Source: Azorinus chamasolen (taxonomy: Eukaryota > Mollusca > Bivalvia > Cardiida > Solecurtidae). Taken from it: a stretch of 64,000 bases of DNA. The DNA lies in contig OY755243.1 of the NCBI GenBank assembly GCA_963576725.1, forward strand, positions 80,463,945-80,527,944, given 5' to 3'. Of this stretch, positions 54,901-58,444 are shown piece after piece. The translations under genes were made by a program, and so were the position numbers. Below the pieces are notes generated by a model. It worked only from the letters and a program-made list of their open reading frames with translations, searched no databases and was not told the origin of the DNA. Position 1 is the first letter of the stretch; every line of letters begins with the position of its first letter.

Positions 54901-56902
54901 CACAGCAGGCTAAAGGTTAATAACTTTATTGCAATTTAATTAGGGTTTTCAAAGTTTGGAACAGTGCCCATCATTACGCCCTGTAAATAATTGATTATAA
55001 TAATTATTATATATGTTGAAGGTAGTAATTTCATTTCCTTATTACAGAAAACTGGGACAACGACGGGAAGACTTTAAAAGAAGCATAAGTGTTCCACCCA
55101 TAGAGGTATTTAATCTGTGAATCTATATGATGAAAAGGCTTATGACAGAGACATAGATATGTAACTTAACCCTTTCACTGGTGAATATTTATAAAGAAAT
55201 AAAGACATCATGAATATATTAGTTGAATTTTTATATTGGCATATGGGCACATGAATTTTTAGTCTGTTGTTCATCACACAAATTACGCATGTCAATCCAG
55301 CTCCTCATACACCAAAAGGGAGGATTTTCTTCAAACTTCCATAGATGAATAAATTGATATAAAATTGTATGTAAAGAAGGGAGTTTTTGCTCCTACCATT
55401 TATACTAGTGATATAGGACTTGATGAAGTTTTCTTCACCATATAGTATATAGTAAAACGTGTTTGATTTAGAGACAATATTGCTAGGGGTGCATTCATGT
55501 GCTATGGACACAATTACTTTGATGGTATTGGTAGAAACTGTAGCATCAGATTTATTATAATTCCATATACAGTAGAACCCTTCTAATGCGACCACTTAAT
55601 GAATAAACATGGGTGTCTTTATAAGCAGGTGGTTGCTTAATGCAGGACAAAAGTAATGCAGAAAGCTCCTCTAGGAGCTTTCTGCATTACTTTTGCCCTG
55701 CATTATTAGCTACCACCTGCATATAACACTCATAATATACCTCTTTAAGGTGGTCGCATAATTAGCATGGTTTTACTTATATAAACAACAGGCCAGACCA
55801 ACATCAGACGTCTTCTACTGGAGCCATCTGGTCTGGTTCTACTCTGTTTGCAATGGCATGAAAAAGCATTTATATGAACAATTTTTCAAGAAAAGCTTTT
55901 TTTTCTTCAATCAAATCCCATATTGTGACCACTCTTTAGAACTGTCTTTAAAAGACGATTCTAAAGAGTGGTCATAACATAGGATTTGGTGCAGTAATGA
56001 CTACCAGTACTTTAGTACCAATATTTGATGTATGGGTCTTTATAAATGACCGTTTGTGACCCGTGTCACTGTAAATTGGGTGATCAGACATCTTGAGATA
56101 CACACGTCATATAGGCCCAGATCAGCCACTGCATTTGAAGAGGGTTTCTACAAAGTTGTCATTCTTCAGAATAAACAGTATATTTATATCTTCCACTATT
56201 GAAAACTGTGCAGGCTCTTAACCCTTTCCTCAATAAATATGCCTTTCTACACCTCTGTAAAAGTCACTCTATGAAACCATTGTGGTAAATTGAGCATTTG
56301 CTCCTATAGGAGCAAATGCTCTATTTATCACAATGGTTTCAAAACTATCCAATTCTAAACTTTTCCTTTTCTCTAGTAAATGCTCCTTTTCAGTAGATTT
56401 ATTCAAAGATGTTGGGTCTAAAAATAACCTATGGAGGAAAGGGTTAACCCTTTCCCAGCTGAATATTCATGTATAGTATTGTATTAGAAATAATGAACAT
56501 TTATAAGCTGAATTTCAAAGGAGCCATCTGATCTTGGTTTATGTTTGCAAAGGTATAGAAAGGCGCTTGTATGAAGGCAATAGTTAACATGTCACAGGTT
56601 CCAAGGCAATGGTCGATCTGAGTCTTTAATATTTTCCAGTGTCACATTTCTCACCTGTGTTCCAAGATGCAACCTTTTTGTCTTCAATTTTGAATTAGCT
56701 TGCTAAGTCAACTGTAGACCACAAAATGATCTCTTATTCAAACTTTAAAAACAGACATTCTCCATGCCCATTCAATGACATATTCAGTGAGGATTCAGTA
56801 TCTTTGATTTGATAAAAGTAGAGATGCAATCTGCCTTTTTTGCAGCATCTCATCCCTGACGATACAACAAGACTGAACGGATACCAGATGTCCATGGTCT
56901 GA
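18832..56902 (+). CDS. gp130/Domeless-like class I cytokine receptor, 14 exons, short cytoplasmic tail
   Basis: Fourteen exons with GT-AG borders and matching phases sum to 1,872 nt, that is 623 codons plus stop. Order: signal peptide (residues 1-30); D1, a cysteine-rich fibronectin III domain (31-127); D2 with HWSVPAE in place of WSxWS (128-238); D3 (239-347), D4 with the gp130-like FWC...W pattern (348-445) and D5 (446-558), all FN3; transmembrane helix (about 562-582); and a tail of about 40 residues with SVPPIE resembling Box1. D1+D2 form the cytokine-binding module and there is no N-terminal Ig domain. The layout matches Domeless-type receptors that act through JAK at the plasma membrane. 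Domain borders have phase 1 introns, as usual for FN3 genes. ATG 18832 has a good context (ACAATGG) and an in-frame TGA just upstream. Several N-glycosylation motifs (NIT, NGS, NAS, NSS) occur. The tail is odd: it has one Tyr (GYQM) and no YxxQ. Exon joins are by eye, so an alternative longer tail is possible. Confidence 0.85.
20099..20574 (+). mobile_element. Family A MITE interrupted by a family G MITE
   Basis: Starts TTAACCCTTTACTCCA, resumes after the insert with TATTCATGAAAG and ends GGAGTAAAGGGTTAA. The insert (20115-20364) is flanked by TTAA on both sides. Confidence 0.85.
20115..20364 (+). mobile_element. TTAA MITE family G, copy 3
   Basis: Ends CCCTTCGCTTGCTAATC and AGCAAGCGAAGGG between TTAA duplicates; central hairpin CAGCTCCTACAGGAGCTG. 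Confidence 0.9.
20634..20763 (+). CDS. Receptor exon 2 (D1, first half)
   Basis: Acceptor TTGTAG, donor GTAAGT. Phase 1 in, phase 2 out. Encodes GDADDTSLVSCTLTYKSW then ISITWQLP, a typical FN3 B and C strand pattern. Confidence 0.85.
20881..21130 (-). mobile_element. TTAA MITE family G, copy 4
   Basis: TTAACCCTTCGCTTGCT to AGCAAGAGAAGGGTTAA; inserted in a family A element whose left end starts at the TTAA at 20859 and which resumes with TGTAAAAATAATGAC. Confidence 0.9.
21364..21603 (+). mobile_element. TTAA MITE family A
   Basis: TTAACCCTTTCCCTGTTGAA to AAGTAAAGAGTTAA, with GGCAGACACTGTAGAATCAG and an AGAGTGGAACCTGATCAG hairpin. Confidence 0.8.
21680..21929 (-). mobile_element. TTAA MITE family G, copy 5
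   Basis: TTAACCCATCTCTTGCTG to AGCAAGAGAAGGGTTAA, placed inside a type C core (AAAAAGTTCCTATTGC on the left, TTAATGCAGGCCGAAAG on the right). Confidence 0.9.
22191..22409. mobile_element. TTAA MITE family M with 29-bp perfect hairpin arms
   Basis: Ends TTAACCCATTTGCTCCCA and TGGGAGCAAATGGGTTAA are exact inverted repeats. The hairpin at 22221-22287 has arms GCAAACAGTGTAGACTCTGA plus nine more bases, with no mismatch. It is inserted at the internal TTAA of a minus-strand family A copy (AATTCTAATT on the left, TATTCATGATG on the right). Confidence 0.88.
23101..23303. mobile_element. CAGT-end element type C (TCTTAAGCGGCC ends)
   Basis: Ends ACAGTTGAACGTGTCTTAAG and CTTAAGACAGGTTCTACTGT are inverted repeats. 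The core hairpin contains GCAGAAAGCTCC and GGAACTTTCTGC. The flanks suit a TA target. Confidence 0.85.
23634..24057. mobile_element. Type C element interrupted by a family B MITE
   Basis: Left end TACAGTAGACCATGTTCTAA, core hairpin GCTCCTATAGAAG, right end AGACAGGTTCTACAATC. The family B copy at 23825-24043 splits the right flank at a TTAA. Confidence 0.8.
23825..24043 (+). mobile_element. TTAA MITE family B
   Basis: Hairpin arms AAACCATTGTGATAAATAG with centre GCTCCTATGGGAGC; right flank GAGGTTGTATCTAAAAATAG. Confidence 0.9.
24440..25580 (-). pseudogene. Decayed LINE reverse transcriptase fragment
   Basis: On the minus strand, 25520-25445 translates as ILLFADDAVLFAHTT, the catalytic region of a reverse transcriptase. 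25274-25038 gives a downstream RT-thumb-like stretch (SLFAMHNLF, KLFDSLVGSILNFGYHE), and 24713-24453 a C-terminal region with RLSSHDLAIEKGRH and CQHC. Stops and frameshifts break the frame. It is related to, but diverged from, the LINEs at 2640 and 58445. Confidence 0.75.
26005..26165 (+). CDS. Receptor exon 3 (D1, second half)
   Basis: Acceptor GCTATAG, donor GTAAGT. Completes W from the split codon, then YSDLNKGQC...CMDFDTNFEIQVTENGR; resembles the second half of the first domain of a cytokine-binding module. Phase 2 in, phase 1 out. Confidence 0.85.
26166..27071. other. Receptor intron 3 contents
   Basis: A minus-strand family B copy lies at 26669-26893, inserted in family A-like text (left part from about 26590, right part to about 26960). 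A short GATCAGGGTCCGCCCTG hairpin remnant lies near 26400. Confidence 0.55.
26669..26893 (-). mobile_element. TTAA MITE family B
   Basis: Left AACCCATTACCTCATACG, right GAGGGATAGGGTTAA, hairpin AAACCATTGTGATAAATAG with one shortened arm. Confidence 0.85.
27072..27232 (+). CDS. Receptor exon 4 (D2, first half)
   Basis: Acceptor CTATTTCAG, donor GTGAGT; phase 1 in, phase 0 out. Encodes RKPPILDSLSVLPVNSTC, then LNITWFY and KVYEITYRAKL, the A to C' strands of an FN3 domain. Confidence 0.88.
27701..27904 (-). mobile_element. TTAA MITE family B
   Basis: TTAACCCATTACCTCATAGG to GAGGGAATGGGTTAA; the left hairpin arm lost part of GAGCATTTGCTC. Confidence 0.88.
28492..28689 (+). mobile_element. TTAA MITE family A, hairpin deleted
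   Basis: TTAACCCTTTGCACCATGAG to ATGAAGTAAAGGGTTAA; the hairpin is reduced to AAACAGAGCAGGCCC. Confidence 0.75.
28794..28965 (+). CDS. Receptor exon 5 (D2, second half, WSxWS position)
   Basis: Acceptor ATACCAG, donor GTGAGT; phase 0 in, phase 1 out. Encodes LLSGLVPFTHYEVSVRC and then GHWSVPAENASM. HWSVPAE sits where class I cytokine receptors carry WSxWS; the second Trp is absent. Confidence 0.88.
29224..30224 (+). mobile_element. TTTTTAGCTCACC element with internal tandem repeats
   Basis: Starts TTTTTAGCTCACCTGAGC with a small palindrome and ends GGCCATCTTGGCCCTCTTG. In between are about five units of roughly 145 bp (GGTCACAATTTTAGTCCAAT, AAACTAGGTCACTAGGTCAA). A second member is at 45193-47361. 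Confidence 0.8.
30289..30420. mobile_element. Palindromic element family H next to exon 6
   Basis: Ends CCATGCTTATAAAACTTTTA and AAAAGTTTATAAGCATGGACC; arms TTGAGTCTGAGTTGGTTCTC and AACGAACTCAGACTCAA; centre GGCCAAAGGCTC. Confidence 0.8.
30464..30558 (+). CDS. Receptor exon 6 (D3, first half)
   Basis: Acceptor CATCTTCAG, donor GTATGG; phase 1 in, phase 0 out. Encodes VPDGAPGVIYRGFSHIHES and LVRVYWQ, the opening strands of an FN3 domain. Confidence 0.85.
30574..30812 (+). mobile_element. TTAA MITE family A
   Basis: TTAACCCTCCACACATTGAA to GGAGTAAATGGTTAA; hairpin right arm GTCTTACCTGGGTCTACTC. Confidence 0.8.
31425..31652 (+). mobile_element. Family B MITE nested in a type C hairpin
   Basis: The host reads ACCCTGCA before and GCAGCCACCTG after; uninterrupted type C cores read CCTGCATTAAGCAGCCACC, so the target was the TTAA in that arm. 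The left copy of the duplication has mutated to TCAA. Confidence 0.88.
32287..32537 (+). mobile_element. TTAA MITE family A' with near-perfect hairpin
   Basis: Ends ATAACCCTTTCCCTGTTC and CAGGGAAAGGGATAA. The hairpin is at 32431-32498 with arms GCAAACAGAGCAGACCCT and AGGGAGCC-type complement, centre GGCTCCTCTAGGAGCC. It is nested in a type C element (GCATTATTTTTGCCCTCC on the left, GCGACCAACTACT on the right). Confidence 0.85.
33056..33287 (+). CDS. Receptor exon 7 (D3, second half)
   Basis: Acceptor TTTAATTTCAG, donor GTAATA; phase 0 in, phase 1 out. Encodes RNGIITSYHINVFSK and YVLQLAAATTVGVSSV, the typical C' and F-G strands of FN3. Confidence 0.9.
33363..33612 (-). mobile_element. TTAA MITE family G, copy 6
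   Basis: TTAACCCTTCTCTTGCTG to AGCAAGCGAAGGGTTAA. It is slightly more diverged than the other copies; the short frame shared by the others is broken here. Confidence 0.9.
34225..34442 (-). mobile_element. TTAA MITE family A abutting exon 8
   Basis: TTAACTCTTTACTCCATAAA to GGAGTAAAGGGTTAA. Only TTGGTCCCTATTACAG-type sequence separates it from exon 8. Confidence 0.8.
34461..34609 (+). CDS. Receptor exon 8 (D4, first half)
   Basis: Acceptor CCTATTACAG, donor GTGAGT; phase 1 in, phase 0 out. Encodes RPRLITVTWKLRE and RIVVFWCLRSLTGECK. The FWC...C pattern recalls the D4/D5 domains of gp130-family receptors. Confidence 0.88.
35252..35374. repeat. 46-bp tandem repeat, about 2.7 copies
   Basis: Unit AGCTGCATGAGTATTTAGTA followed by AAATACATGTACCGGTATAT and ACATGT, almost identical between copies. 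Confidence 0.9.
35395..35604 (+). mobile_element. Hybrid MITE: family A left end with family B hairpin
   Basis: The left end TTAACCCTTTCCTCCATAAA and CGCCTTTCTACACCTTTG belongs to family A. It joins AAACCATTGTGATAAATAG, the family B hairpin, and the family B right flank, and closes with GGAGGAAAGGGTTAA. Confidence 0.8.
36016..36160 (+). CDS. Receptor exon 9 (D4, second half)
   Basis: Acceptor TGTACTTCAG, donor GTATAG; phase 0 in, phase 1 out. Encodes ESFEWRIVPSNSSSVTV and LHNYVVGASAGSHG, the F-G strands of FN3. Confidence 0.87.
36161..37467. other. Receptor intron 9 contents
   Basis: A degenerate minus-strand family B copy at 36424-36656; a family B right-flank fragment at 36692-36782; family H at 36917-37100; otherwise AT-rich text. 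Confidence 0.6.
36917..37100. mobile_element. Palindromic element family H
   Basis: Ends GGGTCCATGCTTATAAAA and TTTTATAAGCATGGACCC are inverted repeats; centre GAGCCAAAGGCTC. Confidence 0.8.
37468..37635 (+). CDS. Receptor exon 10 (D5, first half)
   Basis: Acceptor TACAAGCAG, donor GTAAGG; phase 1 in, phase 1 out. Encodes RRPVGVRVVAIAADRALSIT, then W and YIDHFVISACP, the A to C' strands of FN3. Confidence 0.88.
38746..38996 (-). mobile_element. TTAA MITE family A
   Basis: TTAACCCTTTCCTCCATAAA to GGAGTAAAGGGTTAA; hairpin GCAAACAGAGCAGACCC with centre CAGCTCCTGTAGGAGCTG. Confidence 0.88.
39217..39289. repeat. Perfect hairpin, 35-base arms
   Basis: Arms GAGGGCTTGGTGCAAAACTA plus 15 more bases, with no mismatch and a TTT loop (centre TCACTTTGTGA). 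No other copy seen in the window. Confidence 0.9.
39424..39616. mobile_element. CAGT-end element type C (CTCTCTATRACGGCC ends)
   Basis: Ends ACAGTAAAACCTCTCTATGA and TATAGAGAGGTTTTATTGT are inverted repeats; core GCAGATGGTTGCTTAAAGCA. Confidence 0.85.
39643..39956. mobile_element. CAGT-end element type C (GATAACTCG ends)
   Basis: Ends ACAGTTGAACTTAGATGTCT and AAGATATCCAAGTTCAACTG. Long flanks AAACTTGGATAACTCGAA surround a type C-like core (AATGCTGAAAGCTCCTACAA). These ends differ from the other type C elements. Confidence 0.8.
39998..40168 (+). CDS. Receptor exon 11 (D5, second half)
   Basis: Acceptor GACTTTCAG, donor GTTAGC, which is weaker than the others; phase 1 in, phase 1 out. Encodes SWSYLLRDLDPDILYKINIV and NASPPSVNVYGTVT, the E to G strands of FN3. 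Confidence 0.85.
40402..40703 (-). mobile_element. tRNA-derived SINE inserted in a family A MITE
   Basis: On the minus strand, starting near 40703: TGGTCCAGTGGTAGGACG (A box region) and GGTTCGAATCCTGCCATC (B box), then a body with GGGTACCTGTGAGGGAAATA and GCCAATTGGCTGCC. It separates AATCTAATTAAT from ATGATGTCATAATTTC, which are contiguous in intact family A copies. The SINE family is not assigned. Confidence 0.8.
41415..41610. mobile_element. Palindromic element family H
   Basis: Ends GGTCCATTCTTATAAAG and TTTTATAAGCATGGACCC; centre GAGCCAAAGGCTC. It replaces the hairpin loop region of a family A copy. Confidence 0.75.
42482..42563 (+). CDS. Receptor exon 12 (transmembrane helix)
   Basis: Acceptor CCATTTCAG, donor GTAAGA; phase 1 in, phase 2 out. 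Encodes a hydrophobic run IIIFLSILIVVVVGTILVV bounded by DTTK and KLVRR, a clear single-pass helix with a basic stop-transfer. Confidence 0.92.
42641..42850. mobile_element. Type C element (CTCTCTAAACTGAATGC ends)
   Basis: Left GAGAACCTCTCTAAACTGAA, right TTGAGTTTAGAGACTATACG; core AGCTCCTTTGTACAGAAAGC with a small internal duplication. Confidence 0.7.
43180..43438 (+). mobile_element. Family A MITE, best-preserved hairpin
   Basis: Left TTTACTCCATGAATATATG, right GGAGTAAAAGGGTTA. The hairpin at about 43333-43400 has 32-base arms GCAAACAGAGCAGACCCT..., only two mismatches and loop CTCA. Confidence 0.85.
44023..44768. mobile_element. TACGCCCACC element with internal duplication
   Basis: Begins TACGCCCACCTAATAAAGGT and ends AAGTGGGCGTATCATG. 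Two internal units of about 350 bp share TATTAATGAAACTTC and GAGGATGG/GAAGATGG. No coding frame. Confidence 0.6.
45193..47361 (+). mobile_element. TTTTTAGCTCACC element with a 12-unit, about 164-bp array
   Basis: Starts TTTTTAGCTCACCAGAGC and ends GGCCATTCTGGCCCTCTTG. About twelve units of roughly 164 bp lie at 45302-47325, each with CAGCTTTCATATTTGGCACA and GGTCAAAATTGGCCCCGCCC. Frames within it are products of the repeat. It splits a different element (44823-45192, 47362-47580) whose CAAACAGTACTTCACATATT units occur on both sides. Confidence 0.85.
48230..49160. other. Unclassified stretch
   Basis: Contains GGCCCATT at its right end and CTCTTCCAGGGAGGAAAATA. Two overlapping short frames (48444-48734 plus; 49113-48715 minus) show no recognised domain. 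Possibly a transposon remnant. Confidence 0.3.
49682..49908 (+). mobile_element. TTAA MITE family B
   Basis: TTAACCCATTCCCTCATATT to GAGGGAATGGGTTAA, hairpin centre GCTCCTAGGAGC. Confidence 0.9.
51340..51895. repeat. Minisatellite of transposon-end-like units
   Basis: Some 15 or more units of about 26 bp read ACAGTAAAGCTTCTCCTAAG with variation. The unit resembles the type C terminal repeat ACAGTAGAACCTGTCTTAAG. A core-deleted type C element (51505-51632) lies within the array, and a type C core hairpin (GTGGTAGCTTAATATAAAAA) follows at about 51899-51990. Confidence 0.75.
52970..53203 (-). mobile_element. Family B hairpin with family A right end, nested in family A
   Basis: Left TTAACCCTTTCCTCCATAGG, family B hairpin, then GGCATAGAAAGGCGTATTTA and GGAGGAAAGAGTTAA. 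Family A sequence flanks it (CTGAAATGTG before, AAGGCATATCTATAAC after). Confidence 0.8.
53789..54020 (+). mobile_element. Family B MITE nested in a minus-strand family A
   Basis: TTAACCCATTCCCTCATATT to GTAATGGGTTAA. It occupies the internal TTAA of family A (AACTCATCTA before, TATTCAGGATG after), the same site used at 22191. Confidence 0.88.
54146..54366 (+). mobile_element. Hybrid MITE: family A left end with family B hairpin
   Basis: TTTCCTCCATAAATACGCCT joined to CGAAACCATTGTGATAAATA and the family B right flank; closes ATGGAGGAATGCG. Confidence 0.75.
55048..55105 (+). CDS. Receptor exon 13 (juxtamembrane, Box1-like)
   Basis: Acceptor TTATTACAG, donor GTATTT; phase 2 in, phase 0 out. 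Encodes RKLGQRREDFKRSISVPPIE, a basic stretch followed by a proline-rich motif where class I cytokine receptors carry the JAK-binding Box1. Confidence 0.8.
55569..55778. mobile_element. CAGT-end element type C (CTAATGCGACCAC ends)
   Basis: Left ACAGTAGAACCCTTCTAATG, right AAGGTGGTCGCATAATTAGC. The core is almost perfect: GCAGAAAGCTCCTCTAGGAG with matching arms. Confidence 0.85.
56218..56447 (+). mobile_element. Hybrid MITE: family A ends with family B hairpin
   Basis: TTAACCCTTTCCTCAATAAA and GCCTTTCTACACCTCTG join the family B hairpin; closes GGAGGAAAGGGTTAA, sharing that TTAA with the family A copy that follows. Confidence 0.82.
56846..56902 (+). CDS. Receptor exon 14 (C-terminus and stop)
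   Basis: Acceptor CTTTTTTGCAG; phase 0. Encodes HLIPDDTTRLNGYQMSMV then TGA. The join is in frame with a good polypyrimidine tract, but the exon is short and the stop falls in a minisatellite unit, so this is the least certain exon. Confidence 0.65.
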   Translation, partial: HLIPDDTTRLNGYQMSMV

Positions 56903-57355
56903 TGGTGACTGGTACAAGCATGGACCTCTTTATTGGCTGATGGTGACTGGTGCAAGCATGAACCTCTTTATTGGCTGATGGTGACTGGTACAAGCATGGA
57001 CCTCTTTATTGACTGATGGCGACTGGTACAAGCATGGACCTCTTTATTGGCTGATGGTGACTGGTGCAAGCCATGGACCTCTTTATTGGCTGATGGTGAC
57101 TGGTACAAGCATGGACCTCTTCATTGGCTGATGGTGACTGGTACAAGCATGGACCTCTTCATTGGCTGATGGTGACTGGTACAAGCATGGACCTCTTCAT
57201 TGGCTGATGGTGACTGGTACAAGCGTGAACCTCTTTATTGGCTGATGGTGACTGGTACAAGCATGGACCTCTTCATTGGCTGATGGTGACTGATACAAGC
57301 ATGCACCTCTTTATTGGCTGATGGCGACTGGTACAAGCATGGACCTCTTTATTGG
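56899..57355 (+). repeat. 38-bp minisatellite, 12 copies
   Basis: Unit CTGATGGTGACTGGTACAAG plus CATGGACCTCTTTATTGG. Twelve units with few changes (one has a 1-bp insertion, giving 457 bp). The first unit supplies the receptor's TGA, and the array would lie in the 3' UTR. Confidence 0.95.
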
Positions 57356-58444
57356 AACCGTTGTTTTCTGAATCATTGACTTAAGGCGTTAGAGATTGTT
57401 TGCCAGAATATGATACTGACTTCCTGTCTGGGATATATCAGCTATGTTTTATGAATATAGACAATAATGAGCTCTAAACTATCATAACATTTTTTCAAAA
57501 GGTTTTCAGTGCTTGAAAAATATATTGTACTTATGTTTTGTTTTCAATTTCTCCTGAGTGGAAATGTCAAAGAGTTTGGGATCTGGTAAGATACCTTATT
57601 AGCCAGTATCTCATCTGGACCCATTCTATTTGCTAATATTTTGTTTTGTAATTAAGTTCTGTTTAATAATTTCCAGAAGAATTTTCGGCATATTTCTGTG
57701 GTGCTCATTTTCATAACACTCCTTTGAGCAACTAGCTCATCTTTACACTTGTATACAGTTGAAACTAACTTTTTGGGGGTCAATTAAGGTTTGTCTGCAA
57801 CAAATGCTTTTCAGAGTGGACTTTACTTCTAGTTCATCTGTAAAATGTGAGTGCTGTGTCAAACAGTTTGGATCCTGATGAGACGCAAAGTTATTTGGCA
57901 TCTCATCTGGATCAAAACATTTTGCAAAGTACAGTAGAGCCTGTCTTAAGCAACCTTATATTGATTAGACACAACACTCTTCAAAAGCAGGTGGTTGCTT
58001 AATTCAGGTCAAAAGTAATGCAGAAAGCTCCTATAGGAGCTTTCTGCATTACTTTTGACCTGCATTAAGTTACAACCTGCCTAACAGACCCTTAATACGA
58101 TCTCTTTTTAATAGTCACTTAAGACAGGCTCTACTGTTACTCACAAATTCACCCATTGCAGCAATTAATCCCTATGAGTCACTTTCTAGTTCCTTTTTTA
58201 AAAAAATAAAATTTCAAGAACATTCAACAAAGAACTAAACTAAAGAGCTTAAGCCTTATAATCATGCTAATAATACTCGCACTGTACAGAACATGCTGCT
58301 GATTGGTGGGGTGAGAATCAACCTTGTCAAAAGTCGTGTGAAGGTGTTATAAAATACAGACTGGTTGCTCAGTGTGTGGGCTATATACAATGGGAAATAC
58401 GTCCCACTCTCATGTGTATTCATTGACCAGAGTTGTTCTTCCTG
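57356..58444. other. Downstream flank of the receptor
   Basis: Type I hairpin remnants near 57565-57635 and at 57860-57930, and a type C element 57930-58138. AATAAA occurs at about 58202-58210 but I cannot tie it to a transcript. No gene. Confidence 0.5.
57930..58138. mobile_element. CAGT-end element type C with near-perfect hairpin
   Basis: Ends TACAGTAGAGCCTGTCTTAA and TTAAGACAGGCTCTACTGT; core AAAAGTAATGCAGAAAGCTC then CTATAG, almost perfectly mirrored. Confidence 0.9.

Larger units (their letters stand above)
42564..55047. other. Receptor intron 12 contents (12.5 kb)
   Basis: Type C 42641-42850; type I hairpin 43065-43133; family A 43180-43438 and 43535-43757; TACGCCCACC element about 44023-44768; a tandem element about 44823-45192 split by a TTTTTAGCTCACC element (45193-47361) and resuming to about 47580; a GGGCCGTACCCAG repeat about 47644-47730; the end of another TTTTTAGCTCACC element, minus strand, about 48190-48230; unclassified text 48230-49160; poly-G 49178-49198. 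Then family B 49682-49908; a degenerate family B about 50499-50722; family A 50846-51059; a TIR-like minisatellite 51340-51895; family A 52027-52228; family A with family B inside about 52750-53240; minus-strand family A about 53220-53437; minus-strand family A with family B inside 53591-54068; a hybrid 54146-54366; and a type I with family H about 54695-54885. No host exon recognised. Confidence 0.6.
55106..56845. other. Receptor intron 13 contents
   Basis: A family A left part from about 55168; type C 55569-55778; a family A hairpin near 55795-55860; a type J hairpin 55906-55990; a hybrid A/B element 56218-56447; and a shortened family A 56444-56587. Confidence 0.6.
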
